This document shows, piece after piece, positions 24,746-37,007 of a stretch of 64,000 nucleotides of DNA. Position 1 is the first letter of the stretch, and the number at the start of each line of letters is the position of its first letter. The DNA is taken from the NCBI GenBank assembly GCA_005656395.1, contig SRSI01000055.1, positions 248,001 to 312,000 of the forward strand, written 5' to 3'. The notes under the pieces are model-generated. The model worked only from the letters and a program-made list of their open reading frames with translations. It ran no database searches and had not been told where the DNA came from. The translations under genes were made by a program, and so were the position numbers. Source of the DNA: Strongyloides papillosus (taxonomy: Eukaryota > Nematoda > Chromadorea > Rhabditida > Strongyloididae).

Positions 24746-27430
24746 GTTTGAAATAAAAAGGATTCTTAGTTGAAGAATTTAACTACGAATAATTCTCAAT
24801 GAGAAAGAAATGAATTTTCTCAATAAAAGCATTTTTCCAACAAATCAAGAAAATCTTCTTAAGATGTAAAAAGTTGTTTTTAATCTGAAGCACTGATCTG
24901 TGAATTAAACATTTGCTTACTACTAAACAATAAACTCAAATCAACTTAATATCTATATAGTAAAAAATATTAATATATGTTTGTGTAACATTTTAAGTAA
25001 TTAATATTAGTTTACTGATGACAGGGAAAACCCGGTACAGATTGATAAAGATATTAAAAAAAAAGTAAAAGTAGATTGAAAAAAATATGTTGAGTGACAT
25101 TTTATACCACCACCAGAAAAATCATATATACATCATTTTGCAGCTTTTTTTTCCCTGCAAACCTTTCTTCTTCATTTGATTGAGGATGATTATTGTGACG
25201 ACAAAATCACATTATTTATAAAAAGGTTGTTAAATAAATGTTATCAATGATAATAATAATATAAAAAGCTAACATTTGTTAATATATCAACTCCTTATTG
25301 CAATGACGTCAATAGCATCTTTTAAATATCAAAAGATATATACAAAATTAGTATAGAAAATCTATTAATATTTCGAAAGTGATTAATGACAATTGGGAAA
25401 AGTAAGGAAACATCCTGCAGACCATCATCCACCACACATGTGTTAACTACATATTAATCTTGACCAAGGAGTTTTCAATAGAACATTTCCGAAAAGTATC
25501 CGTTTTCTTTATATTGCCGCTTTTTAAATAAATTAATAAATGCATTAGCAATGCCTTTTGTTTATATATCCATTTTTTTTTAAATTATTTAATTTATGTA
25601 TTACTCTTATAAATTGTACTGTTAGAATAAAATTTCTATGAATATTTATATAGGAGGGATATTATAAATTGGCATCATTTTTAAAGATATCCTACTTTTT
25701 GAATATATTAGTAATTCCATAACGGAAGGAAACTTATGTTGAAATATCATTCAAGCACGCAATATCATTATTTTCTCGCTAACATTTTTTGGTGATTGAC
25801 TTCTACCTATTGAAAAATAAATTTTGTGCAAATAACTCTCGTTAAATATTAATAAAGTCATTAAATTTTTAAGTTTTTAACACTCTTACTTTTGTTTTTT
25901 ATTATCATTTTTAAGGATCCTTAAGGATTTTTACTTAGCTTCCTTAAAAAAGTTTATCATATTTTTTAGTCAACAGAATGTAACTATAGGGAAATAAATT
26001 GAGTATTTTGAGTAAAAGTTATTATAATAACATAAGATTAATAGGCTTTTATTATTTAGTTTAATACAATAATAAATTTAGAAGAAAATTAGCATTTAAA
26101 TTGGCTTTTTTTTCATCAAATTTCTATTTATATTTCCATTGGTTACTTATATATTTAAGATAAAGATTGTTATGTACTAAAAAGCAAGAATAAATCAGTT
26201 GTGTACTAGTTTTGCATCTTAATCTCTGATTTAAATATATACTTTTATTATTATTAAATTATATTTATTAAAAATTTTGGAAAATAAAGTTAAAAATGTC
26301 AAAATAATTAATGATTGTTGTAAACATTTCTTCTTGATTATTGTCGTTGATTACATCTTCCTCATATAATTGGTATATTTTATAGCCCCTAATTTTTTAT
26401 ATTTTCCCCTTATTCCTATAACTCATTTTAAAAGTGGCTTAATAAATATTATATATAAAATTTTTATTATTTTTCTGTTTGCCACATAATTGTATGTTTG
26501 ATAAAATATTTTTGTTACTTTTTAAGATGCACTTGTTGAATGTTCACCCTTCGATTATAAGTTATATTAATTCTAATATTTATGATAAATATATAGGGAA
26601 AATATTTTGATGAAAAAAGCAATTAACAATGATAGAAAAAAAATTTAATGAAAATCTCCTTTCTTATGCATTTGTTTGACTTAAATTTTAATCTTAATAT
26701 GTCCTTTTGTTGTAGTCAAAAGATTATATTTGTGATGATATAAAAATTTAAACCCAAATAAATTAGATTATGAAGATGAAAATCTTACGAATGAATGTAT
26801 TTTTTTCCTCTCCCAGAATAATAAAATAGTCACCTCATGACAAAATAGCATAATGAATACATTATTTTTAATATGCTATCTCATATATCAAAATTTCGAA
26901 AGTAGTTTCTCTGGTCTTATATCATCTAAAAACAATTGCACATCTTATCCTTTTTCTATAAATTTTTTCATTAACAAGAACTGTTCTTATTTTGTGTTTC
27001 CAATGTATGAGAAAGGTGATATAGATATGTAAAAAATATACACTTATTATATACTATTTTTAAAATAATATTTATTTACCATTAATTTTTTTATTTTTTA
27101 TGTGGGTAGTTAAAATTATTTAAATTATATATCATAGGGAAGATAAATTAGTCTATAATACTTTTACGTATGAATAATTGAATGATTAATAAAATTATAT
27201 TTTCAAAACCATTCATTATAAATTAAAAATATCCACTTTGCTTTTATTCTATAAAAAGATTTCTTTTTTTAATTATTCATTATAGTTAACAATTTTACAA
27301 CTACATTTTTATTCTTTTTATTTTCTTTTAGGTATCCATTTTCTTTTCATATTTGAATTTATATTTTTAAACACTACTCTTAAACAAACAAATAAGAAGA
27401 AAAAAATTCAATGTTTCATTATTTTTTCGG
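24746..27430. other. 2.7-kb non-coding spacer between divergent genes
   Basis: This lies between the AIMP2-like gene (minus) and a small membrane protein gene (plus). It is AT-rich with some more complex patches near 25020-25460, including a perfect CRE-type TGACGTCA at 25304-25311. No exon could be supported. Confidence 0.5.
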
Positions 27431-28669
27431 ATGTTTCTTGTTGTTACAATACTTATTTTACTAGTTTACACCATTCTACTTCTTATATTTTTTATTGAAT
27501 GGTGTACTTTAATTCCCACAATGTGCCATTCACGAAAAGAATTACCGTTAGCTTCAATTAAAAGTCCACGGAGAAATACAGCCATAACGGATCTTGAGTC
27601 TCTATCTTCAAAGTAAGTTTTTATTTATTAAGTATTTCTATTTTTGACGTGTTTCACTAAAAAAACAAAAGTATAATGTATTTCATGAACTATTATGTAT
27701 TCAAATTTCTAGAAACTTGTTATCCAATTTCTTCATTAAACTATAATATAATTATTTCGTATAGAGTAGAAAAAATATATTAGAAATCTTTATAGAAACG
27801 TAACTTTTATCGTCTTTTTTGTATAGAAATGACTACAAATACATTAATAAAACTTTTTCAAATCGAAAAGTAACAACTTTTTTGTTATAAAAAATATTTT
27901 TTAAATAAGAACTTTATGACACAATAAAATTTTGCTAATTAAATATCTAGAATTACTTTATTACTAATTCTCATAATAACCTAATAAAAAATATTATAGT
28001 AATAAAAATTGAAGAAAAGGAAAAATATAGTTTTGATGACATTATAATGAAAGATTAACTATAATTCATAAAATATTCATTGAGTTATTTTTAAATGTCA
28101 ACTCTAAATCGTACATAAAATTACTGAAGTAATAGTATTAAAAATAAATAAAAATAATAAATATGTCATTGAAAAAGTCTAGTCATATTTATAAAATCAA
28201 AAAAACTTTATTTTCCGAAATAAAATTTTTTTACAGTCTCTCCCTTGATGGAACTATAGCTTCAAAACTCTCCATCACAAAGTCAAGAGAAAGTAGTCTC
28301 AAAGCAGATGCAAATAGAAAATACTCAGCAACTAGAAGGCAATCAGATTATTTGCACCCCAAATATTCATTACCACCAATCAAAATCCAACTTGATGACA
28401 ATGTTTTATTAATGGAGTTTGAAAATTGTCTAAGAACACCAATTGATATTAGTTTACAATCGTCGAGAAGTAACTCTGCAAAACATTCACCAATTACTCA
28501 GCATTCAATTGAAAATGAGGAAGAGGATATTTATGATAAAAGTGTGAAAAAACATAATTTTCCAAATGTAGAATCATGTGAAAGGACAATCCCAATACAA
28601 GATTCAAGGCTCCTTACAGTTCCTAATTTTGTTAATGTTAGTCCTCTATCTAAAATATTACCGGTATAA
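27431..28669 (+). CDS. unrecognised small single-pass membrane protein with Ser-rich tail
   Basis: Two exons, 27431-27612 and 28237-28669, with a 624-bp phase-2 intron, would give 204 residues. Exon 1 starts with a strongly hydrophobic segment (2-25, FLVVTILILLVYTILLLIFFIEW), then a basic turn. The rest is polar and Ser-rich with basic kinase-type sites (RRQSDY, KSRESS) and an acidic patch (ENEEEDIYDKS). The donor GTAAGT and acceptor TTTTTTACAG join in frame (SLSSN-LSLDG). The intron is long by local standards. An internal ATG at 28163 could instead start a 168-residue product from the second part alone. No family was recognised. By composition it is a type I or signal-anchored protein with a disordered tail. 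Confidence 0.5.
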
Positions 28670-29005
28670 TTTCAAATAATCATGTTAGTGCTTTTAGAAA
28701 CAAAAAAGTGGGTATTTTTTACAACCTTTATTTTACAAAATGCTTTTAATAAAAAAATCATTTATATTTAACAATGTACAATATTATAGATTTAAAATAC
28801 ATAGAGAATTCTTTAATAATATTAATTATTTAAATCCATTATAAATTTTTTATAATCTCCATTGTATCATATTGTAATAAAATTAAATATTTATGTAATC
28901 TTTAAAGTAAGTGTTAAAAGGTCTTAAGCTAAAAATACCATTATAATTATAAGATGGTGACAAAAATAATTAATGTTTCATCAAAAATTAAATGAAAAAT
29001 GATAC
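28670..29005. other. spacer between convergent genes
   Basis: This holds AT-rich 3' flanks of the plus-strand membrane protein gene and the minus-strand secreted protein gene. Nothing else is seen. Confidence 0.5.
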
Positions 29006-29600
29006 TTAGACATCAACAAATGTAGAAGCTTTTAAAGGATCAGAGATTATACATTGATGCTGGTTAATCTTTCTTGTACCGGGGTAACAAAAGTAATCCT
29101 CCTCGATTTGGAGGTCCATTGAGGGGCGTCCAAGAATTTTTAAATTATTCGTGTATTGGAAGATTCCCCCCTTAAGACCAATTTGTACAACGCCTTTTAA
29201 TGTTGATGTAGCAGCAACTTTAACATTTTTTATTGGATCCCTTAAAATGAATTACCTTTTTAATGTATGTTAATACTTACTTTTGCCCTGTAAATGTTGC
29301 ATTGATTCTATAGCCTTTCTCTCCGTAAAGTTCTCCAGTAACTTGAAGTTTTCCACAATCATTAGGAGTATTTTTTCCCTCTGCAGCATTACCACAAATT
29401 TTCCAATGTTTATTAATGAATTTTAAAGAAGCCAAGATACTTTTTCTCATTGTTGTTTGCCATTTCTCTCCACTTGGAATTGCGGAAGTATCAGCATCAG
29501 GATAAAATACCGAAATTCTTGCTACTCTTACAGAATCCACAGAATCAAGAGACAATATTACAGAAGGTAATGAATAAATTACAATAAAAATAATTAGATG
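29006..29600 (-). CDS. unrecognised secreted protein, start unresolved
   Basis: The two visible exons are 29281 upward and 29240-29006, joined by a 40-bp phase-2 intron. Exon 1 is open to about 29633. It begins with a hydrophobic signal-like stretch (HLIIFIVIYSLPSVILS) followed by DSVDSVRVARISVFYPD and a Cys-containing region (WKICGNAAEG, NDCGKL). Exon 2 ends ...DYFCYPGTRKINQHQC...TFVDV. The four cysteines suggest disulfides. No in-frame ATG precedes the hydrophobic stretch. An ATG at about 29624 is in another frame, so the start is either in an unseen upstream exon (a possible acceptor ends at 29601) or has been lost. No family was recognised. Confidence 0.5.
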
Positions 29601-29941
29601 CTTTTTAAAATAGTCATATTTGTTATAAAAATTTTATAAAATTATATAGCTTGATATGTATTTTTAAAATGAAAAGACCCTTCAAATAAGAATATATTAT
29701 TATATTACTCTATAATTTTGAACTAGTTTGATGTATATAAATACTAATCATACAATAAATATTTCTTAATCATAAGGATAATTATTACCAAAATAGGAAG
29801 AAAAAAGTCATAGAAAACTTGCCAGGGGAAATAGAACTATATTAATTATATGTAGAACAGTTAAAAGATTTAAAATTGCAATGTCCATGTTATTAAAAGA
29901 TTATTTATTTACAAGTATTGTTTAAATTGAAAGATAAATGA
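29601..29941. other. spacer between tandem minus-strand genes
   Basis: This short AT-rich gap may contain the missing first exon or promoter of the secreted-protein gene and the 3' UTR of the FAM161-like gene. No exon was identified. Confidence 0.4.
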
Positions 29942-30961
29942 TTATTTTGATTCATCCTTAGTGGAATTTGCATTTGAAAGATTAATCATTGAATTTGTTA
30001 AGCCTCCTTTTCTTTTTTTTAGTCTATCTTCAATACGAAAATTAAAAGGTTTAGGTATAGTTGTTGGTTGTGTCAGGATACTCTTCAGCCGACATCTCTT
30101 TTCATGATCTTTTTTTTGAAGGAATGTAAAATCTGGTAGGGAATGTGATAATTTTGCTTTTGATAGTTCATTATCATTATTAAAACATCGTAATTTATGA
30201 CGCAGTTTATTTTGTATCCTTGATCTTGCTTCATGTTCCTCTAAGCTAAATGGACTTTTAGAGGACAGAAGTAATGATACTGCACGATCATGTTTTCTAG
30301 CTTCACGTAATGCATTCAATGTTTTCAAGTATTCCGGTTCTATATAATTGGTAATTGGAACTGGACGTGCTTTAAAAGGAGTGGTTGTTGGTGGTAGATC
30401 TGGATTCATACACTTATGTGCCTTTTTTTTGTCTCTAATATTTCCATAACTTTTGCTCCTCTTTAGTTCTCCTATCTTAATGGAGTTATCTCTTTCATAT
30501 GTTGTTTTTGGAATTGGTTTTGGATGGTGATTCAAGTACTTACATCTGGCAATTCTTAATTCCTCTTCTCTTTCTTTCTCTTCAAGTAGATTTTGTAAAA
30601 ATTTCTTTGCATATGTTGCTTCTATAGGTGGTCTACTCATAAACTTAAATGGTTTTACAATAGTTGGTCTCCAATCTTTTCCATAATTATTTCTATTGTT
30701 ATTATTTGTTGTTGGAGATGACATTCGTTTCATCTCACATAATCCTAAAAATTTTAAATAAACTCAATTACACTTAGAAAACTTACTTAATTGTCTTTGA
30801 TTACAATAAACATTATTATCATATATGCAATATGGACAATTTATATTAAATTCTATATTTCTATTATAATTTTCATTCATTAACTCTTCAATATAATCAC
30901 ACTCATTCTTCAACTTTTCCAGGCGATAGTCAATTTCATAGGGATATTCTAAATGAGGCAT
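29942..30961 (-). CDS. FAM161-like (UPF0564) protein
   Basis: Exons 30961-30787 and 30744-29942, with a 42-bp phase-1 intron, give 325 residues. Splicing joins NQRQLR to LCEMKRMSS. The N-terminal part is helical with a small Cys-containing patch (NCPYCIYDNNVYC). The C-terminal two-thirds is very basic and carries FAM161-type blocks: KPFKFMSRPP followed by a helix rich in E/K/R, PFKARPVPITNYIEPEYL, SRIQNKLRHKLRC, and IPKPFNFRIEDR. FAM161 proteins bind microtubules and sit at centrioles, basal bodies and connecting cilia, and self-associate through this domain. In nematodes a centriolar or sensory-cilium role would be expected. The call rests on motif order, not on overall identity. Confidence 0.65.
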
Positions 30962-32427
30962 TATTCTAATAATGTAAAAAAATTATTACACAAATATTGT
31001 GTATTTTTTTCTTATTTTATTAGTGCAAGAATAATATATTTTCTAGATATATAGAGGTATTATTTCATAATACACTTAAATTCCAATTCTTTTCTTCTTA
31101 CACTTTAGGGTTGCCATGGTAGTATGTAGTTAAAATGAAATTTCACCGGACAATTATTATAATATTGTTTATATATTTAAAGTATTCCATTCAAATGAAA
31201 CATAATTTTTGTTTATTTATTTGTACTTGTTGTGAAATTATTATTATTATTATTAAAATACATATAGAGAATGTAAATATATGGAGTTTTAATGGCAAAA
31301 AGGAAACTATTGTTGTCGTAAAATAAAAGCAATTAAATGCTTATTACACATAAATTAATACGTTTATTTATTATGCTTAGTATTTATAAATATTTTTATA
31401 AAATTTGTTATTATTTAACTAATTAAAATTATCACACACGAATTTAGATTAAGAAAACAAGCTTTCAAACAACAACAAATTGATAAATTTATCTTTAATT
31501 CTTAGATTTTAAAGTTTTTAAAAAATGAATGCTTTTCTTTTATTAATAGTGAAAAAACATTAAATTACGAAATAACCTGTTGGTATTTCCTTAGAAATAA
31601 CTCTAGTATTATCCTTTCAATTCCTCTAGAGTCATTTTGTTATTCAAAATTTTAAATAAAATTATAATGACATTATATTAGTTTTTACCAATTTTTCATT
31701 GGAATAAATTTATTCTATATGTAAATATTACAATTTTTGTCAAATGTATTTTAAATATAATTTACTGTATAATAAATGGCTTTTATTGTTAATTTGAAAA
31801 CAAAATTTGTTATCATAATCAATTAGGAGGAATATATTTACTGTTTGATATTTAAAAATTTTTGTAATTTTAAATATATATGAAGTGATGAGGAGAGAAA
31901 GTTTAATGCATTTAATTTTAATAAATGTTTTAATCTAAGAAAATTGAGTTTTTTTTTCTTGTTGAATTTCATATGTTTTTAAAATCATAATAAACATTTC
32001 ATCTTAGAGCTTCTTTTATTAAAGATAAGAACTTATTAAAACTTTCACATTCAAATTGAATATTAATTGTTTGAATGAAATATTTCATATAAATACGAAA
32101 ACATTTGAAATATTAAAAACTCCATATGTTTTATATATTTACTTCAAATTTTACACGTATATAATTCATTACAAATAACATTTAAAAATATGGGTGTTTA
32201 TCTTAAAATTACACCAACTTTTTATTTAAATGTTATTATAAAATATTTTATGTTTAACAGTGAAATAATATTTCATAATAAGTAAATAAATTTAATAAAA
32301 ATTTCATATGAAAAAAAATTGTAATTTGATGCTTTTTAAAAAGTGTATTTGATAATCAGAAACAAACATTATAGTTTAAAAGGTAAAATTACGGTATTAG
32401 ATTAAAGCAATAAATTTTTTTTAAATT
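30962..32427. other. 1.5-kb non-coding spacer
   Basis: This lies upstream of the FAM161-like gene and downstream of PDCD4. An ATT microsatellite is at about 31237-31255. A 63-codon plus-strand ORF at 31135-31326 spans that microsatellite and is low-complexity, so it was not accepted. Confidence 0.5.
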
Positions 32428-33693
32428 TTAAATGCATTTAATACATTCATCAATTTCAAGTTCTTTTTTTTGACGCAAAACATTAAAGAAGCCATCAACC
32501 TCGTCCTTCCCAACCTTTAATTGATGATTACTGACATCTTGGAAGAATCTGAAAAGTCCCTCTTTGATAAATCTTGGGGATAATTCATTATCCTCGTACA
32601 TTTTCATAATTAATTCTCCTAAAAGAATGTTAACAGTTTTATCATTTTCATTAGCTGAAATGATAGAACATTGGTAAACAATTTCATGCTTATATAAAGG
32701 AGTTTTTAAATTAATAAGTTTCTTTCTTGTATTCTCAATACTATCTCCACGAATGTATTGTTTAATAATTAAATAAATTTGTTGAGATAAATCATCAATT
32801 GGTTCGTAACCAGTAACTTCTGGTATAATTTGACTAATTGTCTCAGGTTTATTAACAATATTAATGGCTTTATTAAGGCAGTTATCAGCACCATCATATA
32901 AGCTAAATTTTCCTAATAATCCTTGAAGATGCCCATCCTGATAAATATCATCAAGAGTGAGACGAGCAAGGAAAACAGCAATCAAATCTTCAGCTTTAGG
33001 ATTAACAATTGACCATTCATTAATGGCAAGGAGAATTTCTTCAATAACTTGTTGGAGTACTCCATAAATTTCAATATTCAACAACTCCATCTTCTTAACA
33101 ATACCAAAGATTAGGTCAGAAATTGCTCCAGAAACACCATAATCACCACTTACAATTGGGTAAGTTATGATTTTTTCTAGTGTCTCACTCATAGTTTTTT
33201 CATTCATATATGGGAGGATAATCTCAATAGTCTCATCAACATCTTGAGATGAAAAATAGTCAATTAAGGTCATAGAAATTACTTGTTCTGCTTTAGCTTT
33301 ATTATAAATATCATATGTTTCATTGTCATCGGAATCTGTGTCTTCATCGGGAACTCCATTTACAATCAAGTCCTCATCATCATTGTCATCTCCCTCAAAA
33401 CTGGAGTAGCGAGATTGAGAGAGTCTTGAAGATCTACGAGATCTAATTTTGGCAGGGGATTGTACTGCATTACCTTCTATATTTTAATAAATGAAAAAAA
33501 AAACTTTAAAAAAAGTTTTATACTACTTACTATCTACGGAATAGGAAGAACTATTGCGACTATTGCGCTTACTTAAATTCTGTTGCTCCTTCAAAGATTG
33601 TCTTTTTTTTGATTCTTTTGTTGAGATAATATCTGCTAAAATTTCAGGATCGTCATTGCATTCAGAGGTATGGCGTGACAAAACATAACTCAT
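32428..33693 (-). CDS. PDCD4-like translation regulator with two MA3 domains
   Basis: Exons 33693-33531 and 33476-32428 with a 54-bp phase-1 intron give 403 residues. The N-terminal ~115 residues are Ser/Arg-rich (SRNSSSYS, RSRRSSRLSQSRYSS), then acidic. MA3 domain 1 (about 120-235) includes TLIDYFSSQDVDETIEIILPY and LIAVFLARLTLDDI. MA3 domain 2 (about 275-385) includes IIKQYIRGDSIENTRKKL and LYKHEIVYQCSI, close to the 'HHELVYEA' segment of PDCD4. PDCD4 binds the helicase eIF4A through both MA3 domains and inhibits cap-dependent translation. The Ser/Arg-rich N-terminus resembles the region controlled by AKT/S6K phosphorylation in animals. It is slightly shorter than the human protein (469). 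Confidence 0.85.
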
Positions 33694-36182
33694 CTTCTCC
33701 AAACGTATTAAATAAATAAAGTAAATTTAAATGAACCTAAAAAAAATATTTAAAGTTGAAAAAAGTTGTAAACTTTAAATACATAGAAACATTTTAAAGC
33801 ACATGACTCGGAATGAATAAGTATCTGTATACTCCATATGCAGAAAAAAGATGGTTAAGCTGTTAGAAAATGAACTAACATTTTTCCAAATATTTATTGA
33901 AATTTATTATAAATGATAATGTACATACAATAAATATGTTTCACAAAAAAATACGATAGAGTAATAGGAAAAAATAAGAACATCGCGTTTAAAAGCGATA
34001 CATACCAATATATTAAGTTTCTTTAAGAGAGCAAAAAAGAGAAGGGTACAAACTTTCTTTTAATGTAAGGAAATATTTTAAATAACCTATTTATATGTTT
34101 TTTCCTCAAACAATTATCATTTTAAATTGATACTTAATAGTCAAAAATTAAAAACAATGCTGAGATAGATAGTATGTTTAGATAAAATATTTGATATAAA
34201 AAGGCATTTTGATGAGAGGAAGTTTTAAACATACTTGTGATAGCGATTTATTAGTAAAACTAAGAAATGACTAAAAAAATGTGATCTACAATTTATAATA
34301 GAAATTTTAGCAAATATTATTATTTCGCAGGAGAAGTCACGAGACAACATATAAGCAAAAAATTTTATTAGATTGTTTATATAATAAAAGTGTGATATTT
34401 GAAATTTTTTAAACGCGCTATTACAGAGGCATCCCTTCCTTGCACTTTGGAAGGTTAATTATAAATAATAATTTTTAACAGTTCTACACCCTTTTCTATA
34501 ACAGTAATTTAAAGATTGTGTTAGATAAAAATAGAAATAAGTATTGGTAAAAACTCTAAATGTTCTTTCTTAAATTGTAAAAAACTCTTTTAGTTGTGAT
34601 TTTTGATCAATGACCACTATTGGCACATCAAAGTTTTTATGACATTTGTATATAACAAAACTACATGTATTGATATTTCATTAATTGTTCGTAAAATGGG
34701 AGGATGTTAGGAAGAAAGTAGTTGTTTTTATTAACATATAGTAATATCTTTTTATGGGATAATTGTAGATAGAAGAAACTCTAAATAAAACTATATGATA
34801 TGTTATATATATCATCTTGGTTAAGACGTGGCCCATGAATTATATGTAAGGCTTATTAAAATAAATATTTGATTTTGTTTTATCTGTTAAGAGAATATGA
34901 ATGCCATATTTCTAAAGTAAATACATGATTCTATACAATTACCTGTTTATGAAAACAGCGATTTTTTATACAATAGCCTTCACTTAATAATTTTTTTTAC
35001 TATTCTTGTTATTCAGCGAATTAACTAATGGATATGTAGAAAAAGATAAAAAATATTTTCTTATAACATATAATAAAAACTTATTCCTTTAAAATAACTT
35101 TTTTTTTGTATTTGACAGTAATTGAGAATTTATATATGCATTTCGTCACTTAACAATATATACAATTTGACACGAATAATCTTTAATTAAAATGTTTTGT
35201 TTATGGATTTTCTTAACAGAAGTATTTGTTTAATTTTATGTTGTATTTAAGAGTTATAAATTATCAATCATTACCCAATTAAACTAATTTCCTTTGTTAA
35301 TCTAAGATGGGGTACCAAAATTTGAAATCATTAACCATTATGTGTTTTTATATCATTTAATCCCAATGGTCGTCATATTATTTTACCATTTGACATTTAA
35401 TTTTTTACTAATTGATAAACGTATTAGTAGTACTAAGTAACACAATATTAAAGTATCTACTCAGACTATTTAATACTTCTTATCTATTATGTTAATTATA
35501 AACAAAATATTAATGTTCGTGTCTTTTAAAAGAATACTAGGGAAATGACACTACATATCCCTCCCATTATTGAAACTTTTTATATTTAATGGCATAACCT
35601 TATATTATTATTCAAAATGGATGTTTATTCAAGCAATAACAAATTTACACTTTGAAAACTATAATGCACAATTCATATAAGAAGGATTTCTCATATAACT
35701 ATTTTATTTTATAATAAATTCAAATATATAAAAAAGATTAATCCCCTTCTATAGGGTAATAAAAGATATTCAGACTAATGTTTTAAAGGTTATTATAATA
35801 ACAAAATTCGTTATTCATAAATTTTCTCATAATAATCATGTTTGTCATACTAAATATAAATTTTAATAAAGTATTTATGTTTCTTGGAAAAACAATAATC
35901 AGAAAAATAAGAAAACAACATTATATCTATTGTACTTTATATAACATCTGTATAAATCTTGTAAATAATTAATAGTTTGAATAATTATTTATATATGAAT
36001 ATTTTAAATAACTTTTTTTATAAACATTGAAAAAGTGATAACATAATTTCGTTAAAAATTTAAATATTAATAAATAAACGTAAAAAACAAAATTTTAATT
36101 TGTTTAAAAGTATAATTTCAATAAAAATACTTGTATAAATATAAAAAAATTACTTTTATTAATTATAAACACAATCTGAATA
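33694..36182. other. 2.5-kb non-coding spacer between divergent genes
   Basis: The spacer is AT-rich throughout. Two small GC-richer hairpin candidates stand out: ATCGC...GCGAT near 33983-34000 and CCTTCC...GGAAGG near 34434-34453. Neither could be assigned to a known RNA. No coding exon was supported. Confidence 0.5.
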
Positions 36183-37007
36183 ATGCGGAATATCTTACTA
36201 ATTTTTTGTTTTTTATTATTGGTAACAAAAGACATTTTTATCAAAGGATTCTCATACAAAAATTTTATAAGTGAAATTTTTGAAATAGAGGTGAATCTAA
36301 CTCTACATGTAAAAGATTCATACAATGCCAACTCCAATCTTGATGTTGATCTCGTAGTTGGGGGTTATTTACATGATGACTTAGAGTCTTCAAGAAATGA
36401 AAGTAAGTACACAAAAAGGGAAGAAAAGGAAAAACTGTACAGAAGTCTCCTAACAGGCAATTGCATTCTCTTTGCCTCAAATTTTCACCTAAAAAATGAT
36501 GAAAGTGAACATAAAAAATCCTCAAAAAGTCATGAAAGCGAACATAAACCATTCTCAAAAATTGGTACATCATACAACAAAACTTTGAAGTCGTCAGAAT
36601 TTGGATTTGTTAATGAAGAATGCATTTTCTGGGGAAATTATGATAAATTAAATGTGGATGATTTTAAAGAATATTTCAATCGTATTAATTTATGTATACC
36701 AACTGTTGATTTTTTCGCTTTCTATACAAAAGGTTCATCACATTCACCAGAGTTGGTGTTTGATCAACTAAAAATAAGTATCTCAATAAAACCTAACGAT
36801 GAGTTTTTAGGAGGATGCGGAAAGTTATGTGATAAACTAAAAAAAGCTCTAAAGAATAATGATGTAAACTACGAGATGAATGATGATGATGAAATGGTGT
36901 TGGATGATGCGACAGTACAGAAATTTACGAGAAATGATAGAAAATATATCATGGAACCAACTATTAGGGGAGATGTTAATGAGATAATATTTAATTGTAA
37001 AAGATAA
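36183..37007 (+). CDS. unrecognised secreted protein with Ser/Glu/His repeat
   Basis: A single exon gives 274 residues. A clear signal peptide (MRNILLIFCFLLLVTKDIFI, about 1-21) is followed by a polar, acidic, cysteine-poor protein. A short direct repeat (ESEHKKSSKS / ESEHKPFSK, about 108-126) sits in the middle. Six cysteines are present, including a CGKLC pair near the C-terminus and a C-terminal CKR. There is no transmembrane helix after the signal, so it is probably secreted. It has an upstream ATG in good context and no introns. No domain or family was recognised. Flanking genes are unrelated; composition is like its neighbours, so no sign of transfer. Confidence 0.65.
   Translation: MRNILLIFCFLLLVTKDIFIKGFSYKNFISEIFEIEVNLTLHVKDSYNANSNLDVDLVVGGYLHDDLESSRNESKYTKREEKEKLYRSLLTGNCILFASNFHLKNDESEHKKSSKSHESEHKPFSKIGTSYNKTLKSSEFGFVNEECIFWGNYDKLNVDDFKEYFNRINLCIPTVDFFAFYTKGSSHSPELVFDQLKISISIKPNDEFLGGCGKLCDKLKKALKNNDVNYEMNDDDEMVLDDATVQKFTRNDRKYIMEPTIRGDVNEIIFNCKR

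Noticed and set aside
31135..31326. 63-codon plus-strand ORF with a hydrophobic start
   Set aside because: It runs through an ATT microsatellite, is made of Ile/Lys/Phe codons expected of AT-rich noise, and has no splice partner.
34434..34453. CCTTCC...GGAAGG hairpin considered as a microRNA or terminator
   Set aside because: Only a 6-bp stem; too short for a microRNA precursor and no flanking complementarity was seen.
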